Program-made: the position numbers and the translations under genes | Notes under the pieces: model-generated | Databases searched by the model: none | What the model was told of the DNA's origin: nothing | The model's input: only the letters and a program-made list of their open reading frames with translations | Shown here: positions 36,351-47,432 of the stretch, piece after piece | Layout of the letters: each line of letters starts with the position of its first letter | Position numbering within the stretch: position 1 is the stretch's first letter | Assembly (NCBI RefSeq): GCF_964204645.1 | Contig: NC_134028.1 | Span: 7,171,001 to 7,235,000, forward strand | DNA: 64,000 nucleotides | DNA from: Tubulanus polymorphus | Lineage: Eukaryota > Nemertea > Palaeonemertea > Tubulaniformes > Tubulanidae | Reading direction: 5' to 3'

Positions 36351-39300
36351 TTAAAGAACATTCAGAGTAATATTTCCGATCGGGTAACAATGTCCACAAT
36401 TACCGCCACATTTACCGGACGCTTTGCTGTCGTCACCAGGATTTATGCCGGCAATGCTGCGAGGACGGTAACCAGCGGCCTTCCATTCTGTCTACAAATT
36501 AAAGAAACAGGAATTTTATTTCCAAGAAGTACGTTCTCATCAACTAATCGAACGTTTGAGTGTTTTTTGCTCCAGCGCACCATACTCAGATGGGTGAAGT
36601 AACGATTTTTTTCTACCGGCCACAATTACCCGGAAGTATTACTGAAATATAAACAAAATGGCAGGATTTTTGAATCGCGAGGTTTAGGGTTTAGGGTCCG
36701 AAGGGCTAGGGCTAGGGTGAGGTTATAATGGGGTAGAGTTAGGATAAGGATACGATAAATTTATTTAAATAAAAAAACAATAAGTTAAATAAGTTAGTAT
36801 TAGATAAAGTAACTTATTGTTTTTTTATTTAAATCTTTTTGATTTCTATTCACGCTATTGGTTAACAAGAATTGACTAGAATTCAAATAGATTTAACAAG
36901 AAATTGAATAACTTTAACTGTTAGTATCACTCTTGTATTATTTCATTGTTTCTCTTATTGAATAAGCCAACTAACTAATATCACTCTTGTATTATCCTAG
37001 TCAAATGTAAAGAATTACAATATCATACTTGAATGAATTAAAACATAAATTACTTCTGTGACTTCATTTTCAGAAATAAAACATAATATGTATTTAATAC
37101 ATTAATACGTATTTAATATATATTTAATACATTGATACCTCAACCCCCTTTTTTGGGTTAACTAATATTTCATACATTCAATATTTCATACATTTCAACT
37201 AATTTAACAGTCTTATTCGTGATTTATCATTTAGTTTATGAATATACAATCTACACAATTCAATACTTAAACAGTTTAACAATCTAGCGGGTTCATTGTA
37301 TTACTCTGTTAATAATGATAAATGTAAACATATAATAATATGAATATGATTTATACTTTTCCAAATACTTATAATAAATCTGTGAGATAAATAAATATTG
37401 AAACAGAAATATATATGATAAAACTATTTATATATCTATGTACTAGACGTACGTAAGAATCCAAGAATCCAAGAAATCTTACTTTCTTGGCAAGAATCTT
37501 ACTTTCTTACTCGTACGTCTAGTACATAGATATATAAATTAGTTTAGATTATATAAAAATGAATAAATTATCAATCTAAGTATAGAAATAGTTATAATAT
37601 AATCTATTTTTTATTTTTATTATGTGAAAACATATAATTTATTCATTTTTATAAATATATTAGAATTATTATTAGAATTATTATTATAAAACTAATTCAT
37701 GTACCCAAGACGAGACGTACGAGTAAGAATCCAAGATTCTTACTTTCTTGGTAAGAATCTTACTTTCTTACTCGTTTTTATAAAAATCATAAATATAAAT
37801 TATTAATCTAAATATAGAAATAGTTATAATATAATTTATTTTTATATATTTCAGCCAATTTAACAGTCTATTGCTTAATTTGAATTATACAGTTTATCAT
37901 CTAATTCATGAATATATTTATGATTTCTCAAACTCTTTTTATTTTTATATCTTTTATTACAAATTTCACAACACTTAATATTATTCAATCTATCTGAAAT
38001 ATAATTTATATTATCTTTCAATTCTGTATATCTAATTTTACAAGAATCATAAAATTCGAACAACTGTTTTATACTATAAATTGAAAAAGAAAATAAACCT
38101 GTAAGCATAATAATTGATTTAATATTCTGTTGATTTTTATATATTAGATGTAATAAGTTTAATATATTTTCACTCATTTTTATAGTCAAAATATATGAAA
38201 TTAAAAGATGCTGTTTTAATCCTCTAAATCATTTTCTAAATTAACTTTTTTATTCTTTTTATTTCTGTGATTGTTTCCATTTAACTTCTTTAATTTTTTA
38301 CTCAATTTATTATTTTCATTCATCAAATCTTTTGAAATATTCTCAAATTTAGAGTTTGAAATATTTTGAAATATTTTGAAGTAAAAGTATAATGCCGCCA
38401 ATATTAACCCTCCTGCCACAAGGTAATGTTTCAAATCACTTTTCCCAGTTGGAATGCTGAAATCATCCATTTATTTAAAGAAAAAAATTAAAAGTAATTT
38501 GAAATATCTTATTTTGAATATGAATATTTAGAGTTGAATTATTATTTTTGAGTTATGATATTTTGATTTAAGATGGTGTGATTCATTGCTTTGAGTATAA
38601 TATTTTCCACAATTACATAAAACGCTTTCATTAGGATTATATTTAGGCGCAACAATTTCATTATCTAAGTTACATTGAATTCCAACATCTTTATATGATT
38701 TTTCATTTGGAATGTCAGGGATAAATCTCTTTTTTTATAATCTGAAAAACATAACATAGCATTCTCTGAATGGGCAATAACGTAAGTGTAAAAATAATGT
38801 TTTATGTGAATTTTCATTATTAAAAAGTGATTGCATTTCATCTGTAATTATTAAATGTTTATCTATTCCATCAAATGTTGTGAATTCTGGAATTATTGTA
38901 TTGAATAAGAATTTATCTTTATCATTCGATAACTCTATTATTAGATAATGATTTTTAAACACTAATTCAGTAATATTTTTCACTTGAAAACGAAGACGCG
39001 CAGTTTTAATCAAATCTTTAATAGGAATGAAATTTTTAATTGTAAAATATTTTTCTAATTCATTTAAATCGATATCTTTGAAATGTAGTATCTGTTCATT
39101 CATATTTATAAGTAGTTGTTTTATTAAAATTGATATTTTCATCAACTCGTTAATTACTCGTTACTTTTAAACATAAAATAAGAATTTAACACATATAAAT
39201 ATAAATATTCACTGTTTTAAATATGAATTATTTCACTCGTTAATTACTCGTTACTTTTATACTGAAAATAAGAATTTAACACATATAAATATAAATATTC

Positions 39301-41454
39301 AATGATTTAAATATGAATTATTTCAATCACACTTTACTAACACTTTTAATGTTTAAAAATCTAACTCATACAAATATAAATATTGAAATATGTTTAAAAT
39401 ATATCTATATCTATTCTATAAGAGCTCGTTAATTACTCGTTACTTTTTTACTAACACTTTACTCACACTTTTATATTGAATAATCTATCAATTTATATGT
39501 TATTCATATATATTTTATCCATGTATATGAATATCTTAAGAGTAATAGGGGTTTAGTTGTTCTATACTAAAGTTTGAACGGTTGAGTGAGTAAAAAATGA
39601 AAAACATGAAAAATATGAAAATAATAATAATTTCTATTTGAATTAGGAGTGAAACTCATAAAAAATGAAAAATAAATTCGAGCGTGCGAGAATTATTTTT
39701 CATTTTTATAAGTTTCGCGACTAATTCAAATAGAAATTGTTATTATTTTCATGTTTTTCATTTTTACGAGCTCGACCGTTCGACCTTTGGTATAGAACAA
39801 CTAAACCCCTATTACTTCCGGATATTGATTGACTAAATCTCTTTGCTCTTCTCTAGTGACTTATATTCAATTAAATTTTCTATTCTCTTATACTGTTTTT
39901 ATTCCATAATTTGATTTCGTGAATACAAACAGTTGCATTTGTTTCTTTCCGTTTTTCATAATGTATGATTACGTAATACTTTAAATCTACATTTTTTCGC
40001 GGTGCTTCTTTTCAAAATAAACAACACGTTTCGTTTATTATTTTCATACTTCCAATTTTTTAATCTGCATTAATTTATTCATTCTTTATGACTTCTCCCT
40101 CCATAATCGGAAGAATTATATCCTTAGAGGCTTTTAATCTTAATCTTTAATGGCTGGCAAGGAGGGCGCTAGCTGTCGGTTTGGTTGTAGCGGCGTAAAT
40201 ACTGTTATGCCCCGTTCCGATGCAAAACCTTCTTTTCCGTGTCACTTCATCAAAGTGCACGCGGTGTCAGAATATTCGTAAAATGATGTTATAATCTCCG
40301 AATATAAGCGGAGAAATGCCATGTCTTGTTGATTTCGTTAATAGCCAGCGAGTCAGAGAAAGAGGACTACGATGAAGAGGAATTTCTTCACATGATTGTT
40401 ATGCATATAAATTATGATAATTCTGGTCCGGTCTATTACTGCTGCTATCAGCTTCCAGCTTGTACATTATACTTACTATTTTATTGAAAACGAAACCAGT
40501 TTCTCTCAAATCTAATTCAAATGTACCACTAGTTGTGCCCGCTCCCATACAGCCTCCACCAACACCAAATGGAACGTTAACACCGCTGGATGTGGAATAT
40601 GCATAATCGTCTCCTATGACATGAAGAGTCTAAAATGGTCAAATTAGGAAACATGTTATGAAAAAACAATGTGTTTGAATCTACGGTGGCTGTTCGTGCC
40701 TCTATAGCCGTTCAGAAAAATTCCTTAGTATGGCCCCAATCAGCCACCATACTGAATCCGATGATACTTCTGCTGCATACGTATACGTACCAGTGGATCT
40801 ATACGAATCTTTTTCCACTCAGTTCGGCCACAACCCGACCAGGAGCCGTCGCATTTGTTTTCCCCGTAGTTATTTCCCTTTAATGTGATGTATGCTTCGG
40901 TATAATTGCAATAGATTGTGACTGGTACAGTATTTTGTCCCAAATACAACGTGTAATCGCCCACCGTGTACATAGCTTCAGCCTCCTCGCAAGTTTTTGG
41001 GAATTTCGTGCAACACCGCGCTTAAATTGAGACGATTCGATTTTAAGAATCGTTAAACGATCCGTCAGCAAAAATACAAAAATACATCTTTATGTATTTT
41101 CGGTAATAGGTGATGTATACGGAAGACCAATGTGGCCATATGGTTTTTTTCGAAATTCTTCACTTTTAAACTCGAAATCTCGAGTTTCTAAGTCGAAATT
41201 TCGAGTTTAAAAATTACATGGCCGCATCGCTTTTCCGTAGGATTCGAGCCCTAAATGATGTTAATAGTATGAAGACTTAGTAACTAGAAATGCCGACTTA
41301 TCAACACATGTGCGCGCGGCGCGGTGCGGTAAACTTGGAGATCAGTGGTTGTATCATTAATTATGATAATAATGAATAAACGTTATTTCAAATACTATTA
41401 TCTACCTGTATAGACCGCGACGATCAGAAACGTCAAAAGTAATGTAGTTCTCAT
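36351..41454 (-). CDS. Secreted single-GON-domain protein, copy 3, with a giant intron
   Basis: Exons 41406-41454 (MRTTLLLTFLIVAVYT signal peptide), 40791-41020, 40477-40629, 36351-36491; 573 nt, 190 aa, all in phase. The most diverged member but with the full GON pattern: PKTCEEAE, YTLYLGQN, VPVTIYC, NNYGENKC, KIRIDPL, VPFGVGGGCMG, and the final exon's WKAAG and CGGNCGHCYPIGNITL. Intron 3 is 3985 bp because of the AT-rich insertion at about 36557-40228; the other introns here are a few hundred bp or less. Whether transcripts splice across the insertion cannot be judged. No clear TATA box was seen upstream. Confidence 0.82.
36763..36834. repeat. Perfect 25-bp inverted repeat
   Basis: Arms 36763-36787 and 36810-36834 are fully complementary with a 22-nt loop. 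Lies near the left edge of the AT-rich insertion. Confidence 0.85.
37427..37538. repeat. Perfect 27-bp inverted repeat with repeated core
   Basis: Arms 37427-37453 and 37512-37538 are 27/27 complementary (each contains GTACTAGACGTACG or its complement). The loop holds repeated AAGAATCC/TCTTACTTTCTT motifs. A related, shorter arrangement occurs at about 37705-37775. Confidence 0.9.
37875..38189 (-). CDS. Unknown small protein: hydrophobic segment plus C2H2 finger
   Basis: 104 aa. Residues about 25-40 are hydrophobic (IIMLTGLFSFSIYSI), the middle is helical, and the C-terminal third has CCEICNKRYKNKKSLRNH followed by KYIH, a C-x2-C-x12-H-x4-H finger. Strong AT-rich codon use unlike the host genes. 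It starts 26 nt after the upstream ORF ends, as in compact viral genomes. Family not recognised. Confidence 0.5.
   Translation of the reverse strand: MTIKMSENILNLLHLIYKNQQNIKSIIMLTGLFSFSIYSIKQLFEFYDSCKIRYTELKDNINYISDRLNNIKCCEICNKRYKNKKSLRNHKYIHELDDKLYNSN
38216..38470 (-). CDS. Unknown small membrane protein
   Basis: 84 aa. Polar N-terminus, one clear transmembrane segment (residues about 17-33, YLVAGGLILAALYFYFKIF), then a Lys/Asn-rich basic tail. Looks like a small single-pass membrane or virion protein. No family recognised. Confidence 0.45.
   Translation of the reverse strand: MDDFSIPTGKSDLKHYLVAGGLILAALYFYFKIFQNISNSKFENISKDLMNENNKLSKKLKKLNGNNHRNKKNKKVNLENDLED
38528..39145 (-). pseudogene. 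Unknown ORF with in-frame stop and C-terminal zinc finger
   Basis: A 136-aa frame (38735-39145) ends in TAA at 38735-38737. The same frame then continues for another 68 codons to TAA at 38528 and encodes a finger-like motif (VLCNCGKYYTQSNESHHLKS followed by KYH). Read through, it would be about 205 codons. The single stop suggests decay or stop-codon readthrough. The domain in the first part is unknown. Confidence 0.5.
39541..39816. repeat. 276-bp near-perfect palindrome
   Basis: The outer arms match exactly (AGTAATAGGGGTTTAGTTGT and its complement). Pairing continues with few mismatches to a centre near 39678, giving arms of about 135 bp. It lies at the right side of the AT-rich insertion and could be a hairpin end or a pair of fused inverted termini. 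Confidence 0.9.
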
Positions 41455-43208
41455 TTTATAAACGATCGACAAGCAAAATCTGTAAATGACACAAAATGAA
41501 AACAAATTTATCAAAAATGATCGAATGACGAGGAGGTAATAAGTTACCAATATTGCAAATGAAGCAATTTAGTTTTTCCTGTCGTAAACTGTAAAAATTG
41601 TCTTGGCTCGGTTCGAAACAAATTCAAATTATTTTCTTCACACGCTATCACGAACTCGGCAAAACTATTCTTACGCAGCAAAACGTTGCAATCCAAATTT
41701 GTGCTCGGGTAAATTCACGTACCTTTAACTATTCATTAGACGCCTCTATCGAAAATGGCTTTCTCCGAGTCTCAGGGTACAAAAATTGGAAAATTGCCAT
41801 TCAGTCTAATACTCCTTGAATGTACTTTACTAGTGAACAATGTGGCAAATAAGCGATATAATTTTTTCCAAGCTCTATTTGACATCATTGCAAATGTGGG
41901 AAAGTCTGTTTCTTTGTTAATTCTATACTGTAGTAGATGTCGACTGAAGGACGTGGGGGAATTTTTACTCTCGCCTTTTATTTGTGATGATTTACCAATT
42001 CAACTACAGCTATACAATCGATTTATCGAGTTGTTCATAACCACGTGTAATAGCGATCTTCAAAACCCCTCTGGGAAACGATTATTTCTGGTAGAAATTC
42101 CCCGACGGACAGGCAGTGCTTCATCGCAAATCTGAATAGAAACAATACGTCATCGCTTCATACTTCTATCGGTGATGGGTTAGTTCTAAACCTGGCATGG
42201 CATATGGCATGGCATTTGGCATTTGGTATGGCATTTTCTTCGAATCAAAACTTATTTCACTGATTTATAGATAATCTATATATAGATATCATAAGTTAGA
42301 TAGCCAGTTTGAAAATGAAATTCTTAGTCAAAATCGCGAACCAATTGTAAATGAATACACTAAGTATGGAAAATAACCGTTCTAAACGGAGGCACCGCAA
42401 TTACAGGTGGCGCCACCAGACGGGTTCCCTAGGCACAAGCTTCATCGAAGACGCTGTAAACTACAAAACACCTCAAAATACGGCGTAAGTGCTATGTAAT
42501 AATTCAATAAAGTCTCTGTTTCCAAACGAAATCTTTTCTTATTTTTTTCGAATGAAACTGACCCTATCGTATTTTTCAGTACAAAGGATATAACATGTAA
42601 ATCAATCAATCATTGCGATTCAGCCAAATTTTATCTTAGGACGAAGGTTCTGGCTGTGGAGAGGACAAAAGCACCACAGGAGGAGCGATTTGTTAAAAGG
42701 CGCGATTAAAGAAAACAGGAACGATTTGATTTTAATTGCGCAATTAGAATAAAATGAAAATTAAAAGTAGGTTAACTTCAATCGGTATTTGAGGCCTCAA
42801 TGACTGGTTGAAATCGTGATTTGCAACACATTTTACACAGTACGTGGCATTCAATATCTTCACGATCGGAAATCCAGAGCGGATCGAAAGAGCAACGACT
42901 CGATCAACTAGCAGCTTGGAAGGTTAACGGTAACCATCCTCAATTATTCAAAGCAGGTGGAAATCCTTACCTTTCCACCTTAGAAGAATATGATCTTTTA
43001 CTGACCAGTTATTGATTTTATTGATATAATTGTTCTTTTTATTTTTTTCATTTCATCAATTAGAGCATTATATGAATATGTGAACACAATATATAGATTT
43101 AGCACAAGTATTAAGTAGGATATTATTGAGCAACTGATTATTTATGATATGACAAAGTTAGATATGTTTTAGATCACGTAAGAACTGCTTTTTATAAAAA
43201 TTGAAAAA
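41455..43208. other. Intergenic between GON copies 3 and 4
   Basis: No gene recognised; a short TGGCAT-type simple repeat lies at about 42195-42235. The part near 43080-43208 resembles the 3' UTR of GON copy 2. Confidence 0.45.
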
Positions 43209-45186
43209 TTAGATAGTCAGGGTAATATTTCCAATCGGGTTACAATAACCGCAGTGCCCGCCACAACTACCAGATGCTTTCCTGTGATTGTTAGCATTTA
43301 CGCTAGCCTGACTTTTTGGATGCCAACCAGCTGCCTTCCAATTCGTCTACAAAATAAAAATTATTGTTGAAATTTTACGAAACATGCATTCTTATAAACA
43401 GATCCATACACTGTTAACTCTTATGCACATGTATTATGAAATTGCTCAGCTGAAAAAAGTTGAAGTGCGTTTCTTCTCACTGATTTGATTTTGTATGTTA
43501 ATTCAAGAGGTTTTGAACGGCGCGTTAATGGTTGTTATTCCTACAGGGAAACACTTGCGATATCAGGGTCATCGAAATGTGTTTCTTTCAAGAAGATTGC
43601 ATCAAGTCAACGCACGGTCAGGTCAACGCACGAAACAGATAACGTCAAAACTCGAGGAAATAAAATATTTACACATATTCGAGATATCAACACGTGGAAA
43701 ATAACAAACGTGTTGTTTTTTAAATAATTTTCAATTATAGTTAATCCTATCAACTAGATACATCAATAATATGCATTTGTTACATGTGTGTATATGAATA
43801 TGGGTGAATGTGAGAGTGTATGTTGTTTTAGGGTAGCTTAGGGTAGGGTAGGGTAGGGTAGGGTAGGGTTGGAGAATTTCGATAACTTTGGCAGTCAAAC
43901 ATACCGCCAATCAGTCGTTTGATGTGAAAATGCGACCGCCGATCACCCGATGGTATCTGTACCGAAGTAACTTACCGCGGTTGTTTTGAAATCGAAACTA
44001 GTTCCGGTCAAATCTAATGCGAATCCACCAGATACTGCTCCAGCTCCGGCGCAACCACCACCCTGACCATATGGAACTTTTACTGGTCCTGTAGATGTTG
44101 AATATGTGTAATCGTTACCTATTACATGGAGAGTCTGAAAAAAACATAAATATATATACTGATATACAGAATCTTTATAGCATTAACTGGACATATGAAT
44201 TTTCTTATCTATCGTCAAAGCACAAAATAATACAAGATTTATAATTCTAAATCATGATGATGATCTGAAGACGCGCGTCTGGAACCTAGAGCTCTAATCC
44301 AGAACATCATGGTAACAGTACTGGTTACTTCTCCCCAGGGAGAGATGACTGATAAATGGTTGGGATTAGAGTTAAAGGCTGGGGGTAAGGGCGCTATAGA
44401 CTAGAATTACTGTCACTGTCGCTAGATATCGTATACTCTCTTGTGCTTGGAGTCATAGAAAGTCTAAACGTGTCTCAAAAGTCAGTTTTATGCGACGTAC
44501 CTGTGGGTCTATGCGGATCTTTTGCCAAGTAGTTTTGCCGCACTGTGGCCAGTTGTTATCGCATTTGTTTTCCCCATAGTTACTCGCTTTCAGTGTGATA
44601 TATTCTTTTCTACACTCGCTGCAGAAGATCGTAACTGGCACAGAATTCGGCCCAAGAAACAGTGTGTGATAGCCCGTATTTCCAGCAATGGCGCCCGCCT
44701 CCTTACACGTCTTCGGAAGTCCATCGCAACACCGAGCTTAAATAAAGATTTGATTCTTAAAAAGATGATAGGTAGCTTAGATATTAGTTTTTTATCTAGT
44801 TTTTATTGGTGATCTATCAGCAGCTAATTTTGGTGTCGCACCTGAAAATATTTGAATGAAAGATCCATTTTATGTTTAGATTTTGAAAATATATTTATAA
44901 TATTATGCATGTTCCCTGGAAAATAATGAAATTTTTGGCCGATATGAACTTATTAAATTTGATGAACCTATAAATGTGTGGGACAATCACTGTAGATGTG
45001 AAAACAGTAAAAGTGAAATGTCTGGTTTACTTAACGTGTGTATAATCGATTAATCGGTATATGAAAGTTTCGATACGTTTCAGGAATGTATTACGATTTT
45101 TTATTTATATACTTTATTCCAAGCTCAGTTTTACCTGTATGAACGACAGCGATTAGAAACGTCAGAATAAATGAAGTCGTTTTCAT
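43209..45186 (-). CDS. Secreted single-GON-domain protein, copy 4
   Basis: Exons 45135-45186 (signal peptide, same start as copy 1), 44501-44736, 43976-44134, 43209-43346; 585 nt, 194 aa. The GON core is complete: PKTCKEAGA, TLFLGPN, VPVTIFC, EYITLKASNYGENKC, KIRIDPQ, NDYTYSTST, VPYGQGGGCAG, GGFALDLTGT, WKAAG, CGGHCGYCNPIGNITLTI. The introns still resemble those of copies 1 and 2. A TAGGG-type simple repeat sits in intron 3. Intact and preceded by a TATA box, so probably expressed. Confidence 0.85.
43830..43870. repeat. GGGTA pentamer run
   Basis: Seven GGGTA units, one interrupted, in GON copy 4 intron 3. It looks telomere-like in composition but is only about 40 bp and internal. Confidence 0.9.
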
Positions 45187-45401
45187 TTTTTCAGATAACG
45201 ACCAAACAAGCAAGAACAGATCTGTAAAAGTCGAAACCAACGAGGGTCTGTGATAATCTAACCTGACATAGCATCAATACGTTATTACATTAGATTCGTT
45301 GAAATTAATTCGATTTTACCTAAAAATTTACGAAAGCCTTTCGGAACTTACCTCCTACGACGAAGTTACTGTCTTAAATGAATCACAGATTAAAGCATCG
45401 C

Positions 45402-45409
45402 AATTTATA
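45402..45409 (-). promoter_or_regulatory. TATA box of GON copy 4
   Basis: TATAAATT in the conserved GGCGACTATAAATTGC context, followed on the - strand by a probable untranslated exon ending in GTAGGAG|GTAAG near 45352. Confidence 0.65.
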
Positions 45410-47432
45410 GTCGCCGTCACCTGTCGAGCAATTCCTTTCTTCTTTTCGAAACGGTACAAGCATCGTCAAGTATCTATTGTCTACATATGGCAAAGCTTTC
45501 AATAAGTGTAAAATTATATTATTTTTGAAGTCAACCGGGAATCGGATGATAGTGTAGGAGTCTCAATTTAAGTCCAACTATGATTGCCAAGTGCTAGTCG
45601 ATCAATAATTCACAGATGGCAAGTGGTACAAGCATGTACATGTAGGCCTAGTTTGAAGTCGGAAGTCCGATAGCGATATTGGATTTTTCAATTTTTTCAT
45701 GCGCCACAACAGGTCTATACCGGGAATGTCTGAAGTTTTGCCTGATGTTAGTAAGTGCGCAATCTGAACTAGCATCTTTAAAATAGCAGTCGAAAGATTG
45801 TTATTTCATAGAAAAAAGAAGATGTACATACATAATGAAATTTACAATTCCAGGAATTGAAATAGGTCTTTTGATTTTTGAATAGATTCCTATTAACAGG
45901 AAAAATGAAAGGTATATGTTGATAATCAACATTTCTATGAGGGCCGAGCAAAGCACAGAAGACCATTGAAGCGAGCCCCGCGGGAGAGGAAAATGAACTG
46001 AAATGTGCATTAGGCTGTGTTTTATTGTGGATTATTGCAAAAAGTGATTATCCGTGTAGATGGAAATGAGATAAGATTTTATTTTGTGTTTCAATGTATG
46101 TTTATTCATTTGAAGTGAGACTATGCAGGCGCGGATCCAGAGGGAGGGGTTTAGAGGTTGTGACCCCCTGCTCAGCTACCAAAAATTTTTTTAATCGTTT
46201 TCTTGAAGGAATGTACTCAAGACAAAGCGGGCGAATAGTACTATAATCGGTACCATATCATCTTATGTTTGGCCAAGCAATATGCCGTATAGGCCCCCTA
46301 TCAGATTTTAGTCGGCGATTTAACATTAACATTCTTCATAAACCCACTCCTGGGATCCGCGCCTGCTATGGAGGTGAGTTCATGTATTGCCGCTGTTATG
46401 TGTGGAGCCCGAAGCGAGTTTGTCATCCAAAATTGTATTTCAACGGGACGTGCAAGAAGGTAGGTATAGGAACCAACACTTTGGTAATACCTTCGTTGCT
46501 GTAGTGCATTTCGATAGGAATGTTGTGACTTCAGTGCCAACTTGCCGACGAATTTTGATGGATATTGTAAATATCCGAAAGTATATATGAATGGGGTGGG
46601 TACCCGCAAAACCAGCTATCCCGCCAGATGGCTTGACGAGCAGTAGGTCGCCTGTGTCAAAATTGGTTGATTTTCGATGAACTGGATTTTTAGATTCCTG
46701 AATCCATATCACAGCACCCACCAAATATACAATAATTTCATTGTTCTTCTCGGATATCGGTAAAATTTTCATCAAATTTTGATTCAAGAGAAAAATTTAT
46801 TTAAATTTAATTGAAATGTAGAAGAGATCGAACGCGGACGACCGACTATCTATCAGCAAACCTGGCGGATCCTCGCCTGCCATACGTGGAATCCTCGATT
46901 GCCACAGGAGCACTGCGGGTACCCCCATTACATTGCACGAGATCAATCTTAACTTAGACGCTGGCTTGTCACCTTCCGACGCAATTCGCAATTTCGGCAA
47001 CTACCTGATCGCAACATCACCGGGGTTTGATCGCCTCACGCCATGTAATTCTTTAATTCTAAATAAAGATTTGAACAGTGCCGATGACATTTTAGTCCGA
47101 ATGGTTGTAACTGACAAACGGAGGTGTTTCATAGGTGGTCATCGTACCATTGAAGATGCTGGCCAGCCAGTTGCAGCCCGGACACAAAAGCAGTGCGATC
47201 GAGGGTGAGAAACACTAAACAACGCACGATACACGGGGTTAAGAAATTGAGCTTAGTTCCCTCACTTAATTCCTTCGCTTTTTGACACAACCGACAGAAA
47301 AGAACGATACAGAATTTCAACGAATCTTTGTCCAAAATTTTGATTTCTATAACTTTATTTTATGTACTGAATATACCACTACAATAATCTGGACACAAAG
47401 GTATAATCTATTTAGAAATATTGCTTGGCGAA
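45410..47432. other. Intergenic between GON copies 4 and 5
   Basis: No gene recognised apart from the MITE at 46126-46365. A 91-codon frame at 46933 has no known domain and is probably chance. Confidence 0.45.
46126..46365. mobile_element. CAGGSGCGGATC-type MITE with 5-bp TSD
   Basis: 240 bp with 13-bp terminal inverted repeats (CAGGCGCGGATCC) and a perfect CTATG duplication at 46121-46125 and 46366-46370. Related to 20924-21171. Confidence 0.88.

Larger units (their letters stand above)
36557..40228. mobile_element. AT-rich, hairpin-rich insertion of viral type (unassigned)
   Basis: Base composition drops sharply to very AT-rich between about 36650 and 40140. The paralogous intron relic at 26787-27115 lacks this sequence. 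It contains three closely packed - strand ORFs (37875-39145) with short spacers, two with zinc-finger motifs and two with a hydrophobic segment, and several long inverted repeats (36763-36834, 37427-37538, 39541-39816). CCGGAAGT at about 36633 and ACTTCCGG at about 39814 are inverted and may mark the true ends. No transposase, polymerase, capsid or integrase was recognised. Compact AT-rich genes with CxCG...HxxxH fingers recall Polinton-like viruses and virophages, but that is inference. Confidence 0.6.

Noticed and set aside
37000-40100. CRISPR-like array in the AT-rich region
   Set aside because: The repeats are inverted and irregular, with no constant spacer length, in a eukaryotic intron.
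43830-43870. Telomere-like repeat as evidence of an internal telomere or fusion
   Set aside because: The unit is a GGGTA pentamer, not TTAGGG, and the run is about 40 bp within an intron; a simple repeat explains it.
46933-47208. 91-codon + strand ORF
   Set aside because: No recognisable domain, no splice-consistent neighbours; likely chance.
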